Source: CAVTJX01 sp963735175 (GTDB lineage: Bacteria > Electryoneota > RPQS01). Taken from it: a stretch of DNA of 64,000 nucleotides. Position numbers and translations under genes: made by a program. The notes beneath the pieces were generated by a model. That model was given only the letters and a program-made list of their open reading frames with translations, was not told the DNA's origin and made no database searches. The stretch spans positions 247,466-311,465 of the forward strand of contig CAVTJX010000008.1 of assembly GCA_963735175.1 (NCBI GenBank), given 5' to 3'. Positions 18,278 to 26,787 of this stretch are shown in pieces; position 1 is the first letter of the stretch, and each line of letters begins with the position of its first letter.

Positions 18278-19738
18278 GTGACGCCAACCCGCCTCGGTTG
18301 CTTTGCGCTGCTCGCCTTGTTGGCGGGACTGCTCATCTCCTGTAACAATAAGGGGCCGGGTCCCGATCCGCTGCACCCAATCGCCGCCCAACCGGACGCT
18401 CGATTTGTGCAGGTCTGCGCACAAAGCAGCCACAGCGTCACGATGCGCTGGAACGACCGCTCGGACGATGAAGACGGCTTCTTCATCTATCTCCGCGACG
18501 GAATCGACACGCTCTGGACGCGCGTCGATACCGTGGGCCGCAACGTCGGGCAGGTCCGCATTGACAGCTGGTGCAGTTTGCAACGGATCTACCACTTCCA
18601 CGTCACCGCCTACAACGAGAATGGTGAATCGGATCCGAGCGACGACCTCGAGGTCACCACCGTCGGCGTCGCGCCGCCCGCCGCGCCCCACCGACCTCGC
18701 GGCGCGATGGTCGGCGAACGCGTGGTGCGCGTCAGTTGGCAGGATTCCGTCGCCGTCGACAGCTTCCTCATCGAACGCCGCACCGCCGCCGAAGTCTGGC
18801 AGCCGCTGGGAGTGACGCTCGGCGACATCTACCTCTTCCACGATTCCCTCGTGGCTGTCGAGACCCAGTATTACTATCGTGTCGGCGCCGCCGGCGAGGG
18901 CGGGTTGGCGTGGAGCGCCGATTCCGTCGCCATCGTCACGCCGCTGGCCGGTGTGCCGCTGCCCCCCGACAGCCTCACCGCCACCGCCGTGCTCGGCCTC
19001 GGCGTGCGCGTGGATTGGCTCGACCGCTCCATGAACGAATCCGGCTTCGCCATTGGCCGCAGCCTCGTCGGCCATATTCCGGCGGTGATTGACAGCGTGG
19101 CCGCCGATGTCGTCAGCTATTTCGACAGCCTTGGCGCGGATATGGATCGTTACAATTACTATGTGCGCGCCTTCAACGACACCGGCACTTCCGCCTGGTG
19201 CGCCCGGGCCACGATCGACTACCGCTACTGCTCGCCGGGCCTCATCCCGCTTTGCCTCGACAATGCGTGGAAGTACTTCGTTGACTCTTCCGGCGCGCAA
19301 TCGTATTCGTTGAACCGTAAAGTGCTGAACTATGCCTTTGTCGACAGCATCGACTACTATCTTATCGGTCAGTATAAGGGTGACAGCGATCCCATCGACA
19401 GCCTCCACTACCTCCGCAACAACGACAACCTCGGCACGCTGATCCTGCGCCACCCGCTGGGGATTGCCCCCGATCCACAACTGCTGTTTCGTTATCCCCC
19501 GAATCAGGCCTTCTGGTTTGCCCTCGGCGACTGCGTCATCGTCACCAATCCCAACACCTCCGTCGTGCTGACGAACGGAACTGTCTATGATCACGTCGTC
19601 GGTTACCAGCGCTTTTTCGCCGGACAGCACAGCATCCAGTATTTCATCAAACCCGGAATCGGTATCGTCCGCGAGGATGAATGGCTGAACGGCAACCGCA
19701 CCCGCCGCGATCTGACGCAGGTCGTGCTCTACAACTGA
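18278..19738 (+). CDS. Lipoprotein with fibronectin type III-like domains
   Basis: 486 residues, GTG start. Signal peptide with lipobox LLISC. At least three FN3-like repeats are visible: VTMRWNDRSDDEDGFFIY, VRVSWQDSVAVDSFLIER and VRVDWLDRSMNESGFAI, each followed by a Y-x-V-x-A strand (YHFHVTAYNENGESDPS, YYYRVGAAGEG, YNYYVRAFNDTG). A C-terminal globular domain of about 150 residues (from LCLDNAWKYFVD) is not recognised. It is probably anchored in the outer membrane and faces outward. Followed by a bidirectional terminator. Confidence 0.83.
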   Translation: MTPTRLGCFALLALLAGLLISCNNKGPGPDPLHPIAAQPDARFVQVCAQSSHSVTMRWNDRSDDEDGFFIYLRDGIDTLWTRVDTVGRNVGQVRIDSWCSLQRIYHFHVTAYNENGESDPSDDLEVTTVGVAPPAAPHRPRGAMVGERVVRVSWQDSVAVDSFLIERRTAAEVWQPLGVTLGDIYLFHDSLVAVETQYYYRVGAAGEGGLAWSADSVAIVTPLAGVPLPPDSLTATAVLGLGVRVDWLDRSMNESGFAIGRSLVGHIPAVIDSVAADVVSYFDSLGADMDRYNYYVRAFNDTGTSAWCARATIDYRYCSPGLIPLCLDNAWKYFVDSSGAQSYSLNRKVLNYAFVDSIDYYLIGQYKGDSDPIDSLHYLRNNDNLGTLILRHPLGIAPDPQLLFRYPPNQAFWFALGDCVIVTNPNTSVVLTNGTVYDHVVGYQRFFAGQHSIQYFIKPGIGIVREDEWLNGNRTRRDLTQVVLYN

Positions 19739-19767
19739 TTACCGGCAACGCAGCCACTATCAAAAGC

Positions 19768-19797
19768 AGAAAGGGCGCCCCTCGCGCCCTTTCTTTT
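19768..19797. terminator. Bidirectional terminator between convergent genes
   Basis: AGAAAGGGCGC (19768-19778) and GCGCCCTTTCT (19784-19794) with a 5-nt loop, T-rich on the plus side and A-rich on the minus side. It lies directly between the FN3 lipoprotein and the stop codon of the minus-strand kinase gene. Confidence 0.85.
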
Positions 19798-20719
19798 ATG
19801 CCATCGGATAGACTATCTTACCCTGCTCCTGTAGGAACATCAGCCCGCCCTCCATCGGACCCCCGGCCGGTTCCTCGAACACCAGCGGCAGATTGCGCAG
19901 CCGGATTTCTTCCTCCATGAGCGGCTGCATGTGGTAGCGATGTTCCCAGATGCCGCCAATCACGACCAGCGGCACCTGCTTGGCCTCGGGAAGTTGTATT
20001 TCCTGTAACTGCTCGGCCAGCGCGACCAGCTCAATCGCCGCGTTGTTTAAAATCTTCAGCGCTCCCATGTCTTCGCGCGCGTACTTAAACACCAGCGGCG
20101 CCAGCTTCGCCCACTGCGTCGGCCCGAAGCCCTCCTTATACACCTTCGTCAAAATCTGTGAGGCCAGTTCGATTTCAAGCTGTTCCAGCACCGCCGCATG
20201 CAGCGGTGAAAGTTCGTCGCGTTCCCATTCCAGCAGGCAATGGCGCAGCGCCTCGCGGCCCAGCCACGCGCCGCCGCCCTCGTCGCCGAGCAGCGGTCCC
20301 CAACCGCCCGCGCGCGTGAATTCGTGACTGATCGGCGTGCGGTAGAGGCCGATCGTCCCAGTCCCCGTGATCAATAGAATGCCGTGTTTGCCGCCCGCGA
20401 ACGCGCCGCGATAGGCCAGTTCGGCATCGGTGATCACATACCGATCCGCCTCCGGAAAGACGCCTCGCGCCGCTTCTTCGGCGGCCTCGCGCTCCGGCGC
20501 GCGCCCCACACCCGCCAGCCCCAGTACCACCGTTTCTGGACGCCCCGCTCCCGGCAGTTTAGCCAGCAGTTCCTGCAACACGGCGGCGAGTCCGGCCGCG
20601 CCCACCGCCCCGAAATTGGAGGGCCCGGCCTCGACGATGCTCATCGTGCTCGGCGTGCCGGTATCCACCAGCCACGCCCGGGTTTTTGTTCCTCCGCCAT
20701 CCACGATCAGCACAGTCAT
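19796..20719 (-). CDS. BadF/BadG-type ATPase, N-acetylglucosamine kinase-like
   Basis: 307-residue actin-fold (ASKHA) sugar kinase candidate. PHOSPHATE 1 motif VDGGGTKTRAWLVD, central ITGTGTIGLYR and LGDEGGGAWLG, and C-terminal VVIGGIWEHR. These are features of bacterial GlcNAc/glucosamine kinases in the BadF family. Start ATG at 20719 with GGAG about 9 bp upstream. The ATG overlaps the stop of the upstream lipoprotein gene (ATGA), so the two are coupled. A role in recycling amino sugars from the envelope fits the lipoprotein neighbours but is inference. Confidence 0.82.
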   Translation of the reverse strand: MTVLIVDGGGTKTRAWLVDTGTPSTMSIVEAGPSNFGAVGAAGLAAVLQELLAKLPGAGRPETVVLGLAGVGRAPEREAAEEAARGVFPEADRYVITDAELAYRGAFAGGKHGILLITGTGTIGLYRTPISHEFTRAGGWGPLLGDEGGGAWLGREALRHCLLEWERDELSPLHAAVLEQLEIELASQILTKVYKEGFGPTQWAKLAPLVFKYAREDMGALKILNNAAIELVALAEQLQEIQLPEAKQVPLVVIGGIWEHRYHMQPLMEEEIRLRNLPLVFEEPAGGPMEGGLMFLQEQGKIVYPMA

Positions 20720-21516
20720 GGCAGCACTCCATTTTCCAGAATCGTTTTCGGAAGCCAATATCCCAGCTCGTTCAAATCCGTTTCCGCCTGTCCAAATGCG
20801 GCGTCCAGCGCCTCGCGCTCGTGAAGCTGAATGGGTCCGAGTAATCCCGGCTCCAATTCCAGCGCCTTGGACCAGCCGCTCACCGCATCCGCCAATTGCC
20901 CCGACAGCACCGCGCCGCTGCCCGGATTGGACTCCGGCAACACCTCCACCAGCCGCCGCAGAATGACCGCTTGAATCAGCAGCGGCCGGGCGCCATCCCG
21001 ATAATCGATCACTGCCCGTCGCAAGCGTGCCGCCGGATCCGGAGCATTGGGGTCCAAACCCGGTAATGTGCCCCGATTGGCATTCTGCTCAGCCTGCTGC
21101 AGATACTCGCCGGCTTGTGCTTGTGTCCCCAGCAGACCCGTCAGCCGGTTGATGCGCCGCCCCACTTCCACTGCCGTCAGTCGCCCCAATGTATGCCAGT
21201 CGCGGTCGGGTTTCTGCTGCGCATGCAGATTGATCGCCCCGCAGAGCAAGCCCGCTTCAATCAAATTCGCGAGCGGTCCACCGCCCTCATCCTCGTCGGT
21301 GCGCCGCGCCAGGTCCAGCGCGGCAGAGGCGAACTCGCGCCACACGTCCATCCGCGCAGCCCGCGCGGAAAGCACGGAAATCGCCAGCGCCCGCGCCGAA
21401 TCGGGCGATCCCGACAGCCGCAGGCCGCGAACCGTTTCGGCTTCACGGCTGCCGCCACAGCCCACTGTCAGGCCGAGCGCCAATGCCATCAGGATCACGG
21501 CAAAGAGACCGCGCAT
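20716..21516 (-). CDS. Lipoprotein, paralogue of the gene upstream
   Basis: About 266 residues. Signal peptide MRGLFAVILMALALGLTVGC with lipobox. The mature protein is helical with TPR-like character (SARALAISVLSARAARMDVWREFAS) but has no clear motif. It shares layout with 21527-22336: the same lipobox region, an A-x-x-E/D-I/V-WRE-(L/F)A segment and a similar C terminus (ILENGVLP versus NNGILER). The start at 21516 is chosen because the signal peptide begins there. Confidence 0.75.
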   Translation of the reverse strand: MRGLFAVILMALALGLTVGCGGSREAETVRGLRLSGSPDSARALAISVLSARAARMDVWREFASAALDLARRTDEDEGGGPLANLIEAGLLCGAINLHAQQKPDRDWHTLGRLTAVEVGRRINRLTGLLGTQAQAGEYLQQAEQNANRGTLPGLDPNAPDPAARLRRAVIDYRDGARPLLIQAVILRRLVEVLPESNPGSGAVLSGQLADAVSGWSKALELEPGLLGPIQLHEREALDAAFGQAETDLNELGYWLPKTILENGVLP

Positions 21517-21526
21517 GCGGTTCACG

Positions 21527-22336
21527 CTATCGCTCCAGGATACCATTGTTCACAATCGTCGATACTTGGAAATTGCCCGGATCCTGCAAATCTTCCACCG
21601 TCCGGGTATAAGCCGTCGTCACTACCTGTTCGCCGGCTTCGTAACCACTGAGGATCAGGCTCGCGGACAAGTTTCTGCTCTCCGCCCACCGTCGCACATC
21701 ATCCATGACCACTTCGCGCGAAGCCGTCTCGGCCCGCGTGGTATGCGGTAACCGCCACGCCAGGGATTGCAGGCACGCATAACGGTAAACCGCCGCCTGT
21801 GCCTCGGCGGGCTCGACTTCGTACATATATTCCACGTGGGGAGACTCCGGAAGGTACAATGGATCGTTGATTTCGGCCAGATGTTCGCGCCATTCCTGCA
21901 AATTCCTGATCGGCGGCTCGCGCCGCTCCGCCGGGCGCAATTTCACGATGTCCAGCGTGTATTTCCGGCAAGTTTGCAAATGACCCGCCACCAGCGTGCA
22001 GATGGCGCCCCAGCGCGGATCCGGAGGCGTGCCGTTGTTCCGTCCGCAAACCCCGGCGCAGAGGAGGGCCGCTTCCACCAGCATTCGCTGCCGCGCATCT
22101 TCATCGCTACCCGGATCACGATAAAGGGCCTCGTCACAAAATGCCAGCTCACGCCAGATCTCTGCCTGATTGGCTTTATCTGTCAGTGTGGCCAGCGCTT
22201 TCTGCCGTGCCCCGGCGGCATCGCCCGCTTTTCGCTGCGCGGCGATCTCCTCGGCCAGTTTATCGCTAACGCAGCCTCCGACGGTAATAATCAGAGCAAA
22301 TCCCAGTAAAATCACTCCGAACGGCCAAAGTCGCAA
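21527..22336 (-). CDS. Lipoprotein, first of a tandem paralogous pair
   Basis: 269 residues, signal peptide with lipobox VGGC, mature part helical with an N-terminal EEIAAQRKAGDAAGARQKAL repeat-like segment. No family recognised. The stop is 11 bp before the next start. The order lipoprotein-lipoprotein-BadF kinase suggests one three-gene operon that reads leftward to the terminator at 19768. Confidence 0.75.
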   Translation of the reverse strand: MRLWPFGVILLGFALIITVGGCVSDKLAEEIAAQRKAGDAAGARQKALATLTDKANQAEIWRELAFCDEALYRDPGSDEDARQRMLVEAALLCAGVCGRNNGTPPDPRWGAICTLVAGHLQTCRKYTLDIVKLRPAERREPPIRNLQEWREHLAEINDPLYLPESPHVEYMYEVEPAEAQAAVYRYACLQSLAWRLPHTTRAETASREVVMDDVRRWAESRNLSASLILSGYEAGEQVVTTAYTRTVEDLQDPGNFQVSTIVNNGILER

Positions 22337-22474
22337 GGTTTCTCCCTCACGGACAGGTGCTTTCCCTAAATGTCACGAATTTCCATGACTTTTTCAAGGG
22401 CGGCGTGATCGTTTATTATCGGCAGGCTTATGCCAATGTTGGGTAGTTTCAGGGTCTGATTAACTGCCGCACGC

Positions 22475-22510
22475 AAAAAACAAGGACACAGCCCCCCGGC
22501 GGTGTCCTTG
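22475..22510 (-). terminator. Terminator of the 22538-23221 gene
   Basis: CAAGGACAC (22481-22489) and GTGTCCTTG (22502-22510), with AAAAAA at 22475-22480 that reads as a U tract on the minus strand. Confidence 0.8.
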
Positions 22511-22537
22511 TTCCTTACTTCGCTATCCACTCCGCAG

Positions 22538-23221
22538 TTACTTCGATCCTCGCGCCGGCAGGACGCTCTCCTGCGAGATGGGACTGTTGATCAGCCGCAC
22601 CGGCCAGCGCACTTCGGCAAAGTTGTTGATGGGATCACTGTTGTCATACATGCCGCGCAGATAGACTTCCATCAGCGGCCCCGCCGGTTCGTAGCCGTGA
22701 ACAGTCATCCATGTGGCCAGCGAATCCCAGATGATACCGCTGTCACGGAAGCGTCCCGCGAAGCGCGCCACAGCGGCGGTTGTGGCTGGGAACTCTTCGA
22801 TCTTCACCGAATCCCGCCCCTTCGCGTTCTGGGGCGCGGGATAACCGATCTTGAACCGCAATTGTTCCGTGAGCACCGTCCGCGGATCCTCGTAATACAC
22901 GATGAATGTCGGCCCGGTAGGATTGCCGCCGTTCTTCATCCAGCGGGCCAGCTTTTCATAGCCGCGAAACAGCATCCGCTCGCGCGCGGTCAGCGCATTC
23001 TTGGAACTCGCCGTGGGGGAACTGCCTTCCGCAAGATACGTCTTGGCCTCTTCCATCACGGTCGCCGCGATCATCGCCGGAAATTCACGAATCGTAATCT
23101 CGCCAATCACCATCACCGGTATGCTGGGCGTGGTCTCACCATCGGGAACCGGTGTATCATCGGCAATCACAAATCCACTGGTCGCCAGTATGGCCGCAAA
23201 TAAAATGATCAGTAATCGCAT
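22538..23221 (-). CDS. Exported GyrI-like/effector-binding domain protein
   Basis: 227 residues, signal peptide MRLLIILFAAILATSGFVIA. The mature part resembles the GyrI-like (AraC effector-binding, SOUL-like) fold: repeated half-units IREFPAMIAATV and IEEFPATTAAVARFAG, each followed by a helix with a W/Y residue, and a closing strand EVRWPVRL. Such domains bind small hydrophobic ligands and are normally cytoplasmic, so an exported version is less usual. ATG at 23221 with AGG 9 bp upstream is preferred over the adjacent GTG. Confidence 0.68.
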   Translation of the reverse strand: MRLLIILFAAILATSGFVIADDTPVPDGETTPSIPVMVIGEITIREFPAMIAATVMEEAKTYLAEGSSPTASSKNALTARERMLFRGYEKLARWMKNGGNPTGPTFIVYYEDPRTVLTEQLRFKIGYPAPQNAKGRDSVKIEEFPATTAAVARFAGRFRDSGIIWDSLATWMTVHGYEPAGPLMEVYLRGMYDNSDPINNFAEVRWPVRLINSPISQESVLPARGSK

Positions 23222-23465
23222 CACTATTACCTATATCGGCTATGCATCGAAAAGACTACTCTGAAAATCCATATCGCAACGGACGACACACCTCCGTTCC
23301 CGCCGTATCACCTCATTATACGACGATGGCAGCCGTTACGTTGCATTCTCTTGTGCGTGGATCGTATGCCCGATCTATCCCGGCAATTTGTCCGAATTCG
23401 GTATCAACCGACCACAAAAATCCCCGGAATTCCGTCCAGGGATCTGAGCAATCCGTCTCCTGTAG

Positions 23466-23485
23466 GGACATGGCTTGCCATGTCC
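23466..23485. repeat. REP-like palindrome downstream of mutY
   Basis: GGACATGGC-TT-GCCATGTCC, preceded by TGTAG, 9 bp beyond the mutY stop. It is the same family as the palindromes at 28035, 43436, 43571 and 49929. The rest of 23222-23493 shows no gene. Confidence 0.75.
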
Positions 23486-23493
23486 TCCATCGT

Positions 23494-24615
23494 CTAATTT
23501 TCTTCTCTGAGCCTCTCTATAATCACCCGGTCTGCCTTGGGAAACGCGTACTCTGCAAGTTCTTCCGTCGTGACCCAGCGAAAATCCGCGATTCCGATTT
23601 TCCGAATCCGCCCCGCCACGAAGCGGCAGTCGTATGCATACAGCGTAATTTTGAAGTGGCTGTATGCGTGCTTGACTTTGGCAAACAACTCGCCCACGGC
23701 AATCTCAATTCCCAGTTCTTCGTCGATCTCCCGCGCCACACACTCTTCCAGCGTCTCCTTCCCGTCGCGTTTGCCGCCCGGAAATTCCCACAATCCGCCC
23801 AGTAAACCTTCATGGGGCCGCTGCGTAATCAGGATCTTTCCCCGCTTGCGAATAATCGCCGCGCCGATGTCGTAATGCGGAATGGATTTGGACGGAGTTC
23901 TGATGGGCAGCAGAGTCACGTCTTCCAATGTTTGCGTCGCGCCGCACTCGCTTTGCAGCGGACATTGCCGACAGAGCGCGCGTCGCGGCAGGCACAGCGT
24001 CGCGCCGATTTCCATCAAGCCTTGATTGATGTCTCCCGGCGGGAGCTTCGCCGCGGCCCCCACCGCCATGATCGCGTCCGCCGCCGTTTGAATTCGCGCC
24101 AACGCCTGCGGGCTGCGAATCTCGCGGTCTTCACACAACACCCGCGCCAGGACTCGCTTGACGTTGCCGTCCACCACCGCCGAGGCTTCGCCGTAGGCGA
24201 TTGAAGCGATCGCCGCCGCCGTATACGCCCCGATCCCCGGCAATTCGCGCCATTCCGCCGTCGTCCGCGGAAAACCGCCCTGCTCCACAATGATGCGGGC
24301 CGCGCGGTGCAGATGCCGCGCCCGCGCATAATAGCCGCACCCTTCCCACACCTTCAGCACGGCATCCACGGGGGCGGCCGCCAGGGTCTCTACCGTCGGA
24401 AACCGTTTCAAAAAGCGCATAAAATAAGGCCGAACCGTGTCGACCTGTGTCTGCTGCAACAGTATTTCGCTGATCCAGATGGCATACGGGGCGCGCGTTT
24501 GCCGCCACGGCAAATCGCGCTGATGCTTCTGAAACCAGGTCACCAGCTTCCGCACGACGTTTCGGGAAAGCGCCGCCGCCTCGTTCTGCGCCGCTGCGTT
24601 TCGCGCGCGTCTCAA
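23494..24615 (-). CDS. mutY: A/G-specific adenine DNA glycosylase MutY
   Basis: Removes adenine opposite 8-oxoguanine. 373 residues. Catalytic E50 (SEILLQQTQV), helix-hairpin-helix LPGIGAYTAAAIAS, catalytic D149 (VVDGNVKRVLAR) and the [4Fe-4S] loop C208-x6-C215-x2-C218-x5-C224. The C-terminal NUDIX-like domain (GGLWEFPGGKRDGKETLEE) reads the 8-oxoG base. The start is uncertain: a TTG at 24615 immediately follows the upstream stop, and a GTG some 20 codons later is an alternative. It is intact, unlike many long genes around it. Confidence 0.95.
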   Translation of the reverse strand: MRRARNAAAQNEAAALSRNVVRKLVTWFQKHQRDLPWRQTRAPYAIWISEILLQQTQVDTVRPYFMRFLKRFPTVETLAAAPVDAVLKVWEGCGYYARARHLHRAARIIVEQGGFPRTTAEWRELPGIGAYTAAAIASIAYGEASAVVDGNVKRVLARVLCEDREIRSPQALARIQTAADAIMAVGAAAKLPPGDINQGLMEIGATLCLPRRALCRQCPLQSECGATQTLEDVTLLPIRTPSKSIPHYDIGAAIIRKRGKILITQRPHEGLLGGLWEFPGGKRDGKETLEECVAREIDEELGIEIAVGELFAKVKHAYSHFKITLYAYDCRFVAGRIRKIGIADFRWVTTEELAEYAFPKADRVIIERLREEN

Positions 24616-25146
24616 TCAGTTCAGCGAGGTTTTGCCGAGATCGATCTGTAGCAGCACCTTCACCGTCTCGGGCACCGGATCCACAACCTCGGTATTTTTC
24701 TCATCAGCCAGCGCGAACGACTGCACCTCACCGGAACCGTCAAGCCACAGGCGCATCAGCCGCCGGTCCGTGACTACCAGGACGCTGCGTCCCGCGGGCG
24801 AGCGCTTAGCCCGCTCGCGATGCAACAGTTGCACGCCGGCGATGATCGTAAACATCGCCATGCACACGATCCCGGACAGCAACACGGTCAAGGGCGACTG
24901 GAGCGCGAATCCCAGCCCGCCCACCAGCACAAGCGGCAGAATCAGCATCATCGTTTTCAAGACGACGTACTGCCGCGGCGCACGCCGCCGCACCGCGGGC
25001 CAGTCGGCCAGCGTCACCACGTCTTCCCCTTTGTGCAAGTGCTCGTTCAACAGATCGAGCAACTCGCCGGCCTCGCGGTGGACCGCGAGAAACTGCTTCG
25101 GGGTCAGTTCGCCGTGGGAATATTTTTTAAGGGTCTCTAAATCCAT
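24616..25146 (-). CDS. Two-TM membrane protein with PH-like C-terminal domain
   Basis: 176 residues. A helical cytoplasmic N terminus (about 1-60) is followed by two transmembrane helices (about 65-110) and a C-terminal beta-rich part with the bacterial PH pattern VLVVTDRRLMRLWLDGSG. No function known. It is directly upstream of mutY, with its stop codon next to the mutY TTG, so co-transcription is likely. Confidence 0.68.
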   Translation of the reverse strand: MDLETLKKYSHGELTPKQFLAVHREAGELLDLLNEHLHKGEDVVTLADWPAVRRRAPRQYVVLKTMMLILPLVLVGGLGFALQSPLTVLLSGIVCMAMFTIIAGVQLLHRERAKRSPAGRSVLVVTDRRLMRLWLDGSGEVQSFALADEKNTEVVDPVPETVKVLLQIDLGKTSLN

Positions 25147-25626
25147 GAAAGTACTCGAAACGCCGTCATCATCCGTTCACACTGCAAATCTACCACCCGC
25201 ATCTCTCTCACGCGCCCACCCTCGCCCCGGATCCCGAACCAAGCCATTTTCTGCAATTTGTACCCCCAGCGTCAGCAGGGAGGTTTGGAGGGTGAAGCGT
25301 TGTGGGGTTGCCAGAAGTGCCCGCGAGGACCGGCCTGCCTGTAATCAGTCAGAAATCCGGCCGGAATCCGCTTCCCCCGTCCCGGCATCGCCCACTCATC
25401 ACGTTCAGAAACAATATACTAAACTCTCTGCCGTAGCGCAAGATTGAGCCTGATTTCGGCGGTAGCAGCCGTCCTCGCAGGGCTTACGAGTTGCTTTTTG
25501 GTAAAGAATCCATATATTTAACGAGTTAAACTCGAGGTCCGAGTGTCGCCCCGGAGGCTATTCTCCCCAACTCTCGGGCGGCCCCCATTTTGCCGGGGTT
25601 AAATCGTTCCTCAGGAGGCCATTGTC
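25147..25626. other. 480-bp intergenic region between divergent genes
   Basis: No gene seen. Short open frames lack ribosome-binding sites. The right end carries AGGAGG for the gene at 25627, so promoters for both flanking genes should lie here. Confidence 0.5.
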
Positions 25627-26022
25627 ATGCGCGTGGCACTCTGGATTCTCGGAATTCTGGCCGTCGCCGTAGCGGCTTGGGCGCAACCGCCTGCCGCCGA
25701 CTCACTGGCGGTGGCACAGGCCGAAACGCTGTTCGTGATACCGGCCGGGCCGGTGGCGGGCAGTTTTACTCCGGCCTCCCGCCTCACCGTTGACGATACC
25801 ATCGCCGGTTGGGCCCGCATCCGTATCGAAGGCTGGGTTCCGGTCGACGCTGTCATCGACCGTCTGCGGCAGGAAAGCGCCACCCCCAGCCCGGCGCAGC
25901 TCGGGATTTCGACCAAAACCGCCGATCGCCCCCAGTGTCAGGCTATGACGCAAAAGGGTGCCCGCTGTTCGCGCAAAGCCAAACCCGATTCCAAGTACTG
26001 CTGGCAACACCAGCACCAGTAG
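25627..26022 (+). CDS. Small secreted protein with C-terminal Cys/His zinc-knuckle-like motif
   Basis: 131 residues. Signal peptide ending AWAQ, then an SH3-like segment (FVIPAGPVAGSF, ARIRIEGWVPVDAV). The C-terminal 30 residues read CQAMTQKGARCSRKA then YCWQHQHQ, matching the C-x8-C-x10-C-x2-H pattern of small DUF5763-type knuckles. An exported protein with this motif is unusual, since the family is usually found in cytoplasmic or phage proteins. Start ATG with AGGAGG 9 bp upstream. Confidence 0.75.
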   Translation: MRVALWILGILAVAVAAWAQPPAADSLAVAQAETLFVIPAGPVAGSFTPASRLTVDDTIAGWARIRIEGWVPVDAVIDRLRQESATPSPAQLGISTKTADRPQCQAMTQKGARCSRKAKPDSKYCWQHQHQ

Positions 26023-26052
26023 GGATGAGGGCGGAGGGATGAGGGATGAGGG
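26023..26052. repeat. Degenerate GGATGAG heptamer repeat
   Basis: Three to four degenerate copies of GGATGAG directly after the stop codon of the preceding gene. Confidence 0.55.
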
Positions 26053-26187
26053 GCGAAGCCAAAAACCTGCCGAAATCCGTGTCGGTGTAGGGGAGGATTA
26101 AACATGCCCTGACGAAGGAAGGGGTCTGCCGCAACCCTCCCGCAGCCAGTTTTTCATTTGTAATTTTTCATTTTCCCTGTGGCGTCC

Positions 26188-26770
26188 ATGCACTATTCCG
26201 ATCTGGTCACGCATACTGCCGCACTCTTCCGTCGGCAAACATGTCCTTTATGATCTAGCCGATGGCCGGATCGAGCTCCGCAACCTGGGCACGCGGCATC
26301 CGCTCTTGTCCCCGGAACCCGAATATCGTCTCTATGTTACCGTAAACGGCCGTGAACTCTGTCCCCGGCACAGCGACTTCTTTGTCGATTACCTGCTGAA
26401 GATCGAGACTCGCCCGGATCTGCGCCTGCCGCTCACCGAAGCCTGCGAACACGTCTGCAATGGCGTCAGTCCCCAGCAGTTCATGAGCAACAAACGCCTG
26501 CCGCGCCTCTTCGCCGAGGTCAATCCGGCCACGAATGCGCTGCAGAAGACGCTCGATCAGACCGGCGGCTTGCCGACAGAAGTTTTCCTCTGCGGCTTGC
26601 AGGGACTCATCCGCGTGTACGACCTCAACCGCTCGCTGGAGAAAGCGCTCGAAACCTTCCGCCATGCGTTTCTCCGGCTTGAGAAGGGTGAACCCTACGT
26701 CGCGGTTGCCCGCGAATTGCAGCCGCTGGTCCGGCCGGGCAAGCGGTACTTCAACCGCCTCGCCCGCTAA
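26188..26770 (+). CDS. Protein of unknown function, frame-broken near the start
   Basis: About 193 residues once joined. The ATG at 26188 begins MHYSDLVTHTAALFRRQ and meets a TGA. Shifting frame near 26235 restores a continuous protein (KHVLYDLADGRIELRNLGTRHPLL, then 26306 onward). Helix-rich, no signal peptide. Two Cys and several aromatic residues are present (LCPRHSDFFVDYLLKIE, FLCGLQGLIRVYDLN), but no known motif. It ends 17 bp before the glycosyltransferase frame opens. Confidence 0.6.
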
Positions 26771-26787
26771 GCCCGCCGGCCGTTCCG

